Below, in pieces: positions 55,343 to 64,000 of a stretch of 64,000 bases of DNA. The position numbers were made by a program, and so were the translations under genes. The DNA comes from Dicyema japonicum (lineage: Eukaryota > Dicyemida > Rhombozoa > Dicyemidae), in NCBI GenBank assembly GCA_011109175.1, contig RDEW01000018.1:184838-248837 (forward strand). The letters are read 5' to 3'. The notes below the pieces were generated by a model. The model worked only from the letters and a program-made list of their open reading frames with translations. It had not been told where the DNA came from and searched no databases. How positions within the stretch are numbered: position 1 is the first letter of the stretch; the number at the start of each line of letters is the position of its first letter.

Positions 55343-56315
55343 ATGGGAAACTTTGATTCTAACAAGAACAGAGATAAGGTGCTGGATTCTAAGCTAAAAC
55401 GAAAAATGTCAGATAAAGTAGAAGAAATAGAAAACAAATTTGAGATCCATTACGACCAGCTGGAGAACAAAATCAAGAACGAAACCATCGGTCCTCGATT
55501 TATTTATTTAAGGATTGGTTACCTTTGATGAAATGGCTATGCATCAAAACGAAGCGCTGAATTCCCTCAACAAGGCAACCCCAGTCGTCAATAACACCAA
55601 AAAGACTGTCAAAATCACTTGCAAAGTATTTGAATTTAAATATCAGAAATCGCTGCTTTCTTTTGATCTTGAAGAGGATGGCGACGTAGACTGTGCTCCT
55701 CCCAAACGACAAAGTAACACGTGGGTGGACACTTAGGGAAGAATCCGACCGTGGATACGAGCTTTCTCCCAGACATCGAACGGGAAGAAGTTGAGAAGAA
55801 ACTTAGGTACTACGATTATTAAGTCTTAGGGCGTCTCTGGTTGATGAATGGAAGGAGATGCAGGAAAACACCAAGAATGAACCATTGGAGATCGAGTTCA
55901 GCTTCTGGGACGGGTCAGGACACAACCAGCAGGTACCCACGCGATTTAATTTCAGATTCAAGTAAAGAAGGGGACCTCAGTGCACGAGTTCTTGCAGAAG
56001 GCACTCGAGGATCTCCGCGAGGAGTTCATAGAACTGAAATCGACAACGTGCGATCAGTTGATGTTTGTGAGGGATGATGTGATCGTGCCATTCTACTACA
56101 CATTCTATGATTTGATAGTGGCGAAGGCTTATGGACGGTCGGGACTGTTATTTGGGTTGCTATAGTGATTATATGGAAGACAGTCGAGTGAACTGGTATC
56201 GGAGGATATGTCAAAGGTCTGTACGAGGGATTGGTATGATAAGAACAGACATATTTACCCGGCTGATCGGTGGGAGGCTTATGATCCTTTAAGGCACAGG
56301 AATCCGAATGAGTGA
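55343..56315 (+). CDS. FAM50: FAM50/XAP5 family nuclear protein
   Basis: FAM50/XAP5 proteins are conserved nuclear proteins linked to splicing and chromatin. Six exons give 285 aa with no frame break: 55343-55490, 55513-55713, 55737-55806, 55830-55932, 55956-56155, 56180-56315. The introns are 22, 23, 23, 23 and 24 nt. Family blocks in order: [103 protein letters not shown] and the C-terminal [20 protein letters not shown]. The human proteins are about 325-340 aa; the missing part is the charged N-terminal coiled coil, here reduced to some 50 residues. ATG 55343 follows a long AT-rich stretch and is the only in-frame start. It is flanked by retrotransposon debris on both sides. Confidence 0.95.
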
Positions 56316-56534
56316 TTTGGTGTATTTTGGTTGTTAATTTTATGTTTTTTTAATATTTATGGATTTTGTTAGATTACTTTTTTGTTTGAAGGTGTCATTG
56401 GATGCTCAGTGGCTGGGCGGCATTTAAAAACTATCCCTTTTTCCATAATCCAGTGGAGTTGTCATAGTGAAAATACTTGGCAGGGACGTGATGCTGTGGG
56501 AGGATACGTTTCGGCAGGGGAACTGAATAAAACC
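56316..56534. other. 3' flank of FAM50 with a weak SINE fragment
   Basis: 56385-56450 resembles the SINE core (GTGTCATTGGATGCTCAGTG..GGGCGGCA), highly diverged. The sequence before it is AT-rich and may be FAM50 3' UTR. Confidence 0.4.
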
Positions 56535-57053
56535 TTATTTATCTTTCAACAACACCTCTTTCCTCGATATTTCCCATAAAATATCTGGTGTGTCCAACCC
56601 ATATTTATGTTGGTGGTGATAACTCTTAGCCTCCTTCTCATCGTCGTCCACAATTCCCACTTCATCTCCATATCCATTAAGAATATTCTCTGCTGTCTTC
56701 TTATCAGTCTGTATATAAGCTTTCACAGGACATTCCAGCCTCAAGGCTTCAAAATGGTGTTTGTAATACTTGCTGACGATCCCATCCCAAGTCAAAACCA
56801 CCGAACTATATACACTTCTGCTTGTGTATTAATCCGAGTTCTCTTGCTAAGAGATCATACTTGTACGCCTTTTTGACTTCGACATGCCTTAGTAATTGNG
56901 ACGATCCCATCCCAAGTCAAAACCACCGAACTATATACACTTCTGCTTGTGTATTAATCCGAGTTCTCTTGCTAAGAGATCATACTTGTACGCCTTTTTG
57001 ACTTCGACATGCTTTAGTAATTGTTGGGATGTGATTCACTTCTATTAGAGTTA
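56535..57053 (-). pseudogene. CR1/RTE-like retrotransposon, 3' part beyond the pogo insertion
   Basis: The minus strand reads TLIEVNHIPTITKA right after the pogo boundary, then (other frame) HVEVKKAYKYDLLARELG, then VLTWDGIVSKYYKKHF-like sequence and CPVKAYIQTDKKTAENILNG. This is the ORF2 end of the element whose upstream part lies at 61447-62888. The join contains an N with a 125-bp duplication. Confidence 0.75.
56774..57024. repeat. 125-bp direct duplication around a single N
   Basis: 56774-56898 and 56900-57024 are identical except for one base (GCCTTAG versus GCTTTAG), separated only by the N at 56899. Most likely two overlapping contig ends that were not merged. Confidence 0.85.
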
Positions 57054-57150
57054 CAGTCCGACCTCTATTTGGGGAGCATCTCTATTTTTGGGGAAACCTC
57101 CGTTTTGGGGCGCTCTATAAATTTTCTATAAAAATGTGACAAATTATTAT

Positions 57151-57418
57151 TATTTAAGCCAAAGAAACACTGTCTTAACCACTAACTAATATTTAGGTGA
57201 TCCCGGCATCTCTCTTTTCTCGATGCTCCGACAGTGACCCAACACATTTTCTATACGGACTTTTTCCCCTCCTCTTCTGAAATTTATTTAAGCCAAAGAA
57301 ACACTGTCTTAACCACTAACTAATATTTAGGTGATCCCGGCATCTCTCTTTTCTCGATGCTCCGACAGTGACTCAACACATTTTCTATACGGACTTTTTC
57401 CCCTCCTCTTCTGAAATT
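57151..57418. repeat. 134-bp tandem duplication
   Basis: Units 57151-57284 and 57285-57418 begin TATTTAAGCCAAAGAAACAC and differ at about one position (GTGACCCAAC versus GTGACTCAAC). They include the GTREEHR-type tail codons and the 3' UTR. Confidence 0.85.
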
Positions 57419-57790
57419 TCCTCCAGTTGCATCTATGATAAACTCAAGTGTTCTGGGGGCAATTTCTCTATCCGTATATGTTTCCAGTAAATTGATTGCT
57501 TTTGACTGGATCTCTTGAATTTTTATTATTATTATTGTCGCCAGGTTAGATCCCCACACAGCACATGCATAACCTATTGTTAGCTCGATATACTGCTTTT
57601 AGAGGGTCCCGACACCTGGCGGATAAATTCCTCCATAGTTCCAAAGGAAGGCTTTTACAAAATTGATCTTTGAAACAGGTTGATATGATGGATTCCACAT
57701 GGGCTGAGAAGCAGAGGAAAGTATCAAAAGTTATTCCTAGTATATTCTGAGATTTCTTTTGTGGTATAGGTACTCCATTTAACATGACAT
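57151..57790 (-). pseudogene. Jockey/I-like RT 3' end inserted in pogo
   Basis: The minus strand reads LNGVPIPQKKSQNILGITFD (57780-57720), CFSAHVESIISTCFK, and at the end RKCVGSLSEHREKRDAGIT (57245-57190), followed by a 3' UTR and an (ATA)n tail at 57141-57153. A 134-bp tandem duplication lies in the 3' end. Confidence 0.8.
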
Positions 57791-58189
57791 CAATCGTTAA
57801 TAATAGCCTTTTTCACGGAGCCGCAGTATTAATAGCTCCGCATAGACAGGACACACACTTTATTCAAGTAAAGAACAGTTAATTTTAGCTAATCAGGAAC
57901 AACGAATGATTTTCACTTCTATTTTCTTTTTCTTGTGTGTGGGTTTTTTTTGACTATCCAGTTCCGCGGTACGAGTCCACTAATGACAGAGTCACTCGTC
58001 AAGCCTTTTTAGCATCGTAGATGCGTGGAACCTTCCATCAGGTGAACAGTAGCGAGAATAGAACCCGTAACCTAAGTCACTTGAGCCCGACACCTATCCA
58101 ACTGTTAAATCAATTAAATTTAGCACCTCAATTTGGGGCATTATTATTATAATAATAATACCTTTGCTAGATCTCCAATATCTTCACTT
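57791..58189. other. Unassigned sequence inside the composite pogo region
   Basis: No motif on either strand. 58140-58165 has a TTATTATTATAATAATAATA run, possibly two retrotransposon tails meeting. Confidence 0.4.
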
Positions 58190-58545
58190 TCTCATCTCAA
58201 ATTATTATACATACAGTATATTCTACAATGGAACATGCATATACGGCGTGGATTACACCCTTGTCAACATTTACGCAGAACAAATTAGAGGTCATACAAA
58301 ACCAATGCCTCCGCATCCTTCTTAAATGTGACAGAATGACGCCTACGTCAGAAATGAGGAACACATTAGATCTCAAAAAAGTTATGGAACATCTCGGTGA
58401 CGAACAACAAAAATTCTTGATAATGGTACGATCTTCTGGTAGCCCCTTGAAGATGTGTTTCTTGCCTATCAGAAGTATGCTCGCAATTTTGAGATCAAAC
58501 CTTTCTTGCTTTTGGACGATCATAAAAGATTGCTGACAAAGTCGA
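58190..58545 (+). pseudogene. Non-LTR RT C-terminal fragment
   Basis: A 102-codon plus frame reads MEHAYTAWITPLSTFTQNKL, EVIQNQCLRILLKCDRMTPT and LDLKKVMEHLGDEQQKFLIM. The YA.W.......L..IQN..LR.LL segment is the standard thumb and post-RT part. A (TTA)n tail follows at 58580-58600. Confidence 0.75.
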
Positions 58546-58783
58546 AACAAGGATGATCACTTATTCCTCTTTCCTGTGTTATTATTATTATTATTACCCC
58601 CAGGATCACTGGGTCAAAGAGAAAGAAATAAAAGTTCTCATCTAACTAAGTGATCCCAGACCGACAAAGGTGAGGACGAGTCCGGCGGGGTCGAGAATCC
58701 TAAACAGCTCTTCTCATTGGACATGGCTTCGGCTCAAAAGTTCTGTATGATTGTAGATAATTCGATAGTATTTGGAATAGAGG

Positions 58784-60390
58784 TCAGCTCGGTAGAACAG
58801 CCTCCTTTAATAGTTTCCGTTGTAGTTCAATTAAAAAATTTTCAATAGGTTGGATATTGTGATCTGGTCCAATTAACCTTATTGCAGTCTCCTCGATTGC
58901 AGATAATTTCAATGTGGAAGATCGTGACATTTGCATTGCCCATGAAGGACTTGCATACGTCATCGTTGGTCGGATAAATTGTTTGTAAATCGTGGCAAGG
59001 ATCCCAGTTTGATCTCTAAGTGTTTTTGAGAGCACTTTTAAAATTCTCATTTTTTTCAGAGCAGAAGTTACTCTGTTTTCAACATGCCGGATAAAGGTGA
59101 GTCCCTGATCAAAGGTTACTCCCAGAATCTTCGGTGTTTTGTTAATAGAGATAGCTTCGTTCTTCATAAAGACTTTTGGTTCGATACAGAGCTGTCTCTT
59201 GTAGGTGGTAAACAGTGTGACAAAGGACTTTGCTGCTGATGTGTCAAGTCTCCGCTTCGAGAGCCATAGTTCCAAGTTGTCGAGCATTTGTTGAGCCAAC
59301 TGAGTCGCTGATTGAATGCTTCTGTTCTTGGAAGCAAGAATGATATCGTCGGCATAGGAGAGGATTAGACAGTTTTCATTACAGGTTTGTGGCATGTCGT
59401 TTATGTAGAGATTGAAGAGTTGGGGTGATAGTGGGGAACCTTGAGGAACTCCATTTGGGAAATAGCGAGATCTTGATTTGATGTTGTTGCAAAGTACTTG
59501 TGCTCGTCTTCCATTTAGGAAGTTTCCAAGCCAAAGTTTTAGGTTCGGATGGATGTTGGTCTCGTATATTTTCTTTGTTAGGAGTTTCGTGGGGACTGAG
59601 TCAAACGCTTTTGTGATGTCCACGGATATAAGTACTGTCCTCTGATGTGGTTTGGGGGAGTTAAATCCTTCCGCAATGAATTGTGTGAGGGTTGTAAGGT
59701 GTGTTGTCGTCGAATGGTTGTCCCGGAATCCGTGCTGGGTCGGAGGTATTAAGATTGAGTCTTGTATTTTTTCCAAAACAAGCCTTTCAAGGATCCTTGA
59801 GACCGGACTTAGAATAGATATTGGGCAATAGGAAGATGGTTCATCTATTGGTTTGTTGGGTTTTCGGATAGGTCTGATTAGAGACTTCTTCCATATTTCA
59901 GGGATTGTATTCGTGTTAATGGATAGGTTAAATATATAGGCTAATAGTTCCAGGGCTCGATGGCCTAGGTGCTTCTGTTCACATGTGGTTATGTTGTCTG
60001 GTCATTTGGCCTCTGAGTTGTTGGCCTTAGATATGGCTCTGCGAACATCCTGACTAGTAAATAGGATCCAGTCATCGGAGCGTTTCGGCTGGTCATTTGG
60101 CCTCTGAGTTGTTGGCCTTAGATATGGCTTTGCGAACATCCTGACTAGTAAATAGGATCCAGTCATCGGAGCGTTTCGGTTCAATCTTTTTCAGGAATAC
60201 TTGGTGTTCTTTTGAAAACTTCCTGTAGGACGTCCCCGCAGCGGCGCAGGCCTTCATTATTGGTCCACCCGTGAAGATAGGGGAAAGTGTGGTTCTTTTT
60301 TTTCAAATGCCACCACGTCGTCGGCGAGCCACATGACATTTTTTCTGTTTTTCTTTCCTGTGTTCCTGGGGTTATAATAATAATTTGGGA
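58784..60390 (-). pseudogene. Long Jockey/I-like reverse transcriptase
   Basis: A 330-codon minus frame (59776-58784) with an upstream continuation in another frame: IWKKSLIRPIRKPNKP and SPVSRILERLVLEKIQDS (59880-59760). Blocks: IPPTQHGFRDNHSTTTHL, VLISVDITKAFDSVPTKLLT, GVPQGSPLSPQLFNLYINDM, LILSYADDIILASKN, DTSAAKSFVTLFTTY, ILGVTFDQGLTFIRHVE and FIRPTMTYASPSWAMQM. All catalytic Asp residues are present. The endonuclease is missing upstream. A 91-bp tandem duplication disrupts the RT N-terminus. Confidence 0.88.
60000..60181. repeat. 91-bp tandem duplication within the RT
   Basis: Two adjacent units starting GGTCATTTGGCCTCTGAGTT, with one internal difference (ATGGCTCTGCG versus ATGGCTTTGCG). 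Confidence 0.85.
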
Positions 60391-60480
60391 CATTAATTTT
60401 TTATTTTATAAAATTAAATTTTATTTAACCGAGTTTAAAAATAAATATTTTAAAAGTCACGTTTCATTTCAAATTTTTGT

Positions 60481-61285
60481 GTTATTATAATGCTTTTGAA
60501 TCGTGAAACAAAATTGAAGATTGCAGATCATCTCTTAAAAAATAAACTTTCTGAAAGGCGCTTATATATAATGTACAATACAAGCAAGGGAACTATTTTT
60601 CGTATAAAAAACTATTCAACCATTTATAGAAAGAGAATTCCTTTATCAGGTTCAAATAATTGGTAAATTTAAAAGTGAAAATAAAAACAGATTGGACAAA
60701 AAATTCATGGATATTTTCCAGCGTTCAAAGAAGCAGAATTTTCCAGTTTCTGGAACTTTTTAAAAAATTTTACAAACTGTTTCTTAGAGGATGGGCTTAA
60801 ACAATTTTAAAGCTTAAAATGGGTGGTTAAAGAAATTCAAACATAGGCGGGAATTAAAATTCAAAGCATTGTTAGGTGAAACTACTTCTTGTGATAAGAA
60901 GATGATTCCGATTTTTTATTAGAATTAAATATTAAATTTGAACAGTATGAAAGTATAACATTCTTAATTATAACGAAACTGCTCTTTTTATAAAACTTGC
61001 ACCACGCAAATCATTTGTGAAAACTGGTGAATCCGGATTTAAACGGAATAAAGATAGAATCACTCTCCATCTATGCTGTAGCACAATGGAGAAAAATTCT
61101 AACCATTAATAATGGAAAGTACAGAAATCCTAGATATTTCAAAAAAATTTCTCCGAAAATTTATGGAATTTTAGACTTTATGTTGGATGGAAAACCAGAG
61201 GCAAACATTTTTAATTTGATTCCAGACTATCTTCATGATTTTTATGAATTCAGAAAGAAACTGACGGTAGGAATAAAAAAATAAA
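60481..61285 (+). pseudogene. pogo/Tigger-type transposase, dead
   Basis: The N-terminal CENP-B-like helix-turn-helix starts near 60490: KLKIADHLLKNKLSERRL then NTSKGTIFRIKN. After much decay the catalytic region reads YNETALFIKLAPRKSFVKTG (60970-61030) and SGFKRNKDRITLHLCCSTME, then in another frame KYRNPRYFKK (61110-61145). In active pogo-type enzymes the first motif is DET; here the Asp codon has become Asn, consistent with loss of activity. The second Asp and third acidic motif are not recognisable. Confidence 0.75.
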
Positions 61286-62345
61286 TATAAGCATGACGAG
61301 AAAACGACTGATTATTATATTTTTTATTAAAGACAATTATTTACTGATTATTTTAAAAAATAATGTTATTTTGCTTATTTCTTGAAGTTAAATAAATAAA
61401 CTGTGGAAAACCTCTGTTTCGGGGAACACGTAGAGGTCGGACTGTATTGTAATCTTCATCTTGTTGAACGCAAATATGTCCGGTTTGTTATTTTGTACCT
61501 TTTTGTCCGTTATTGTTGTATTTTCTCGAATCTACAAACTAATTGCACAGTAGACTGCACGGAGTGTGTTTAGAGTCTCAGTCTTCTTAATTTCATATTG
61601 ACGACACAGGTGAAAATGTATGCATTTAACCACCTCATTGTGTCTTCGCAGGTAATCGCTGTTCATATGACTACACCTTGTTACCACGTGGTCTACACTT
61701 TTCCTGGCAGTTACAATGGTTGCACTTTTCTCCCACATTGTTGAAGAACANAAATCCTAGATATTTCAAAAAAATTTCTCCGAAAATTTATGGAATTTTA
61801 GACTTTATGTTGGATGGAAAACCAGAGGCAACCATTTTTAATTTGATTCCAGACTATCTTCATGATTTTTAAGAATTCAGAAAGAAACTGACGGTAGGAA
61901 TAAAAAATAAATATAAGCATGACGAGAAAACGACTGATTATTATATTTTTTATTAAAGACAATTATTTGCTGATTATTTAAAAAAATAATGTTATTTTGC
62001 TTATTGCTTTAAGTTAAATAAATAAACTGAGCAATGTGGAAAACCTCTGTTTCAGGGAACACGTAGAGGTCGGACTGTATTGTAATCTTCATCTTGTTGA
62101 ACGCAAATATGTCCGGTTTGTTATTTTGTACCTTTTTGTCGGTTGTTGTTATATCCTCTCGAATCTACAAACTAATTGCACAATAGACTGCACGGAGTGT
62201 GTCTAGATTCTCAGTCTTTTAAATTCCATATTGACGACACAGGTGAAAATGTATGCATTTAACCACCTCATTATGTCTTCGCAGGTAATCGCTGTTCGTA
62301 CGACTACACCTTGTTACCACGTGGTCTACACTTTTCCTGGCAGTT
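61136..62345. repeat. About 600-bp duplication across the N at 61751
   Basis: 61136-61740 and 61752-62380 share the pogo 3' end and the His-Cys domain, with roughly a few percent difference (for example GCAAACATTTTT versus GCAACCATTTTT). Mismatches and small indels suggest two haplotypes or contig ends placed in tandem. Confidence 0.8.
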
Positions 62346-62888
62346 ACAATGGTTGCACTTTTCTCCCACATTGTTGAAGAACACGGACTCGTATAAGACA
62401 CGACAATGGATTTTGGATAATTGTTCCCATAACCACTGAGGTGATTCCCTGACGTTGATATCCAAACATTCGAAAAAAGGTTCCATGCAGTAGCTTCCTC
62501 CGTATTTTTTTCGATTAAAGATTTCCCAAGGAGCTATTTTAGTAAGTTGAGATGCATAAAAACGGGTTCTTTATACCTTCGATTGAGGAATTCTACGATT
62601 GTGGCCAAATGTGTTTTCTTTGATTTTATAACCCGTAAAATCCCTGCTTTCCTCAAAAAATAATTCAACTATTCTCTAGGTCTCTGAAGAATTGTAAAAG
62701 TTTCCGTTCACTTTATGGATAATGGATACCAATTCTCTTCCAAGCTTATCTCTTGATAGATAGAGTCTCTCCTTGTTTTCAGGTGTCACATGAATCCGAT
62801 TCTGTACAAGAATTTTCCTTATGTTGTGGTCGATTAGCTCAAATTCGGAAGACTCTACATTAATGAGCCCAATTGAGTAATTATACAT
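61447..62888 (-). pseudogene. CR1/RTE-like retrotransposon, 5' part beyond the pogo insertion
   Basis: The minus strand from 62888 reads FELIDHNIRKILVQNRIHVT, ENKERLYLSRDKLGREL (the RLYLPR..GGRGL box), ESPQWLWEQLSKIHCRVLYE, then the His-Cys domain CNHCNCQEK..DHVVTRCS, YLRRHNEVVKCIHFHLCRQY, and finally NNKPDIFAFNKMKITI at the pogo boundary. The region contains an assembly duplication (next entry), so part of it appears twice. Confidence 0.8.
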
Positions 62889-62896
62889 GATAACAC

Positions 62897-63210
62897 GTGT
62901 TCATTCGTGGCTTTGAACATGTTGCCAGATTCTCGATCCTCTTCAAGACGTTCCTTTTTCTATCCTCTAACACACCAGGGTATCTATATCATCTATTCCG
63001 TCGAGCAAGTTATCTCAGATCCCAGGGTGAGCACACTAGTAACAGATTTTTCGACATTTTTAAAGTCCAGAGGCTTCAAAGAAAAAATTAATCTCCTTGG
63101 AACCAGGGAGGAACACCGAGCAAGAATGAGATGGCTAGTCGAGGCGGCCGGAATCACCTGACGGCTATGTAATTATTTAATTTGTCGGTGATTTTTGGTT
63201 TTAATGAATA
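62897..63210 (+). pseudogene. Jockey/I-like RT 3' end
   Basis: The plus strand reads DFSTFLKSRGFKEKINLL then GTREEHRARMRWLVEAAGIT and a stop, followed by TTTGTCGGTGATTTTTGGTT, which matches the 3' UTR at 47550-47570. Confidence 0.75.
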
Positions 63211-63239
63211 ATTCATTGAACCATGCATCTCTTATGCAT

Positions 63240-63512
63240 GTGGTATATGGGGCCCATTCATATCTTGAACGAATGTCTTGAAGATCGAGCCTCCAAAATC
63301 ACGGAACGCTGGATTTCTGGAGAGTTCCAGCCACCAATGAATGAACCATGGAACGCGCCGTCGTGACTGCAAAGGTCCAGTCACTCGACCGATACGTGCT
63401 TGTGTGGGGTCGAGGGAGGAGCATCGGGCCAAGATGAGGTCCCTGCTAGAGCGTGCTGGGATCACGTGATTAGTTAGTTTCTGTAACCGTGGTCTCTGGT
63501 GTTATTATTATT
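63240..63512 (+). pseudogene. Retrotransposon 3' end, copy 2 of a pair, with (TTA)n tail
   Basis: The tail codons read as GSREEHRAKMR-like in a shifted frame, then GGGATCACGTGA, a short UTR and GTTATTATTATTAT at 63500-63513. Pairs with 50690-50935. Confidence 0.65.
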
Positions 63513-63960
63513 ATATGACACCATTATCAAACCAATTCTCCTATACAAATATGGGACCTGGGCCACCTCAAAAGAGGAATCGGAGAGGCTAGACTCGTTT
63601 TACAGGAATCATCTAAAAAACATAACTGGAATGTCCTGGCCATCCTCGCGGAATAGACTGTACAATAAGTGTGACTGTACACCAATAAGTCTATAGATCA
63701 TAAGCTCTCGTTGAAGACTCTTTGGACACGTCCTGAGGTTGGACCCGACATCCCCCTCCCCATTGGACTCGACTCGTGTGTCTTAGGTCTCTTGAGTCCA
63801 TTAAGAAGGGAGACGAGAAGTTTGTCAACCTTGAGGAAATGAGGACATCAAGTGTACTGATATATTTTTTTAAATTTAGGACCTCAAGTCGAACCGATAC
63901 TCTTGGAAATTGATGACTTCTATTGAAAACAAAGATATACATTGGGAGCTGTGACACAAA
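63499..63960 (+). pseudogene. CR1/RTE-like retrotransposon C-terminus
   Basis: The plus strand reads TIIKPILLYKYGTWATSKEE, SERLDSFYRNHLKNITGMSW, RNRLYNKCDCTPISL, then RLFGHVLRLDPTSPSP. The layout equals that at 38220-38850. It continues to near the window end in decayed form. Confidence 0.75.
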
Positions 63961-64000
63961 ACATAGGCCTTATGATAAGGTTTGACACAAAACATGGAAA

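Larger units (their letters stand above)
57054..61444 (+). mobile_element. pogo/Tigger-type DNA transposon, interrupted by retrotransposons
   Basis: Left TIR CAGTCCGACCTCTATTTGGG at 57054 and right TIR ending ...TAGAGGTCGGACTG at 61444, each flanked by TA (57052-57053, 61445-61446). The transposase remains lie at 60481-61285. Between about 57150 and 60390 three non-LTR fragments are inserted, so the element proper is about 1.15 kb. The target was another retrotransposon whose frame continues on both sides. Confidence 0.85.

Overview
This is a window from an animal nuclear genome: gene-poor, rich in decayed transposons, and marked by extremely short spliceosomal introns. Single-copy genes of clear metazoan type are present: a protocadherin, the axonemal radial-spoke protein LRRC23, the SWI/SNF subunit SMARCD/BAF60, Mediator subunit MED18, FAM50/XAP5, an SR splicing factor with a zinc knuckle, and an SLC46-like transporter. 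Almost every intron that I could place by restoring the protein frame is 22-27 nt long. That size, together with ciliary genes and a repeat-littered genome, best fits a dicyemid (mesozoan). This taxon call is an inference from intron length and gene content; no species-specific sequence was compared.

Host genes, left to right: an unrecognised 150-aa membrane protein (6291-6760, -); a divergent pair sharing a 139-bp spacer, the SR protein (17922-18592, -) and LRRC23 (18732-19960, +); the protocadherin (22609-25295, +); an unrecognised 198-aa protein in five exons (28401-29106, +); SMARCD (31782-33185, -); MED18 (35557-36190, +); the SLC46-like transporter (48732-50131, -); a 5'-truncated membrane-protein remnant beside a SINE (50297-50590, +); and FAM50 (55343-56315, +). 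SMARCD, MED18, FAM50 and the 198-aa gene are fully open once the micro-introns are removed. The protocadherin, SLC46, LRRC23 and SR genes carry isolated one-base frame breaks, some in G runs, so sequencing or assembly error is as likely as gene death.

Most of the rest is mobile DNA. Non-LTR retrotransposon debris of at least four kinds is spread throughout: elements with a restriction-like endonuclease C-terminus; Jockey/I-like RTs ending in a conserved GTREEHR-type tail and (TTA)n; APE-RT remnants; and a CR1/RTE-like family with the FGHVLRL motif or a His-Cys C-terminal domain. DNA transposons are a MULE (11202-13421), a Tc1/mariner-type element (41274-42987) nested in a short-TIR element (40759-43050), a pogo/Tigger element (57054-61444) inserted into a retrotransposon at TA, and hAT fragments. 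A dispersed tRNA-derived SINE family has at least seven copies.

Three single N characters (54489, 56899, 61751) each sit next to a near-identical duplicated stretch and look like unmerged contig ends. I saw no rRNA gene, no convincing functional tRNA and no CRISPR array.
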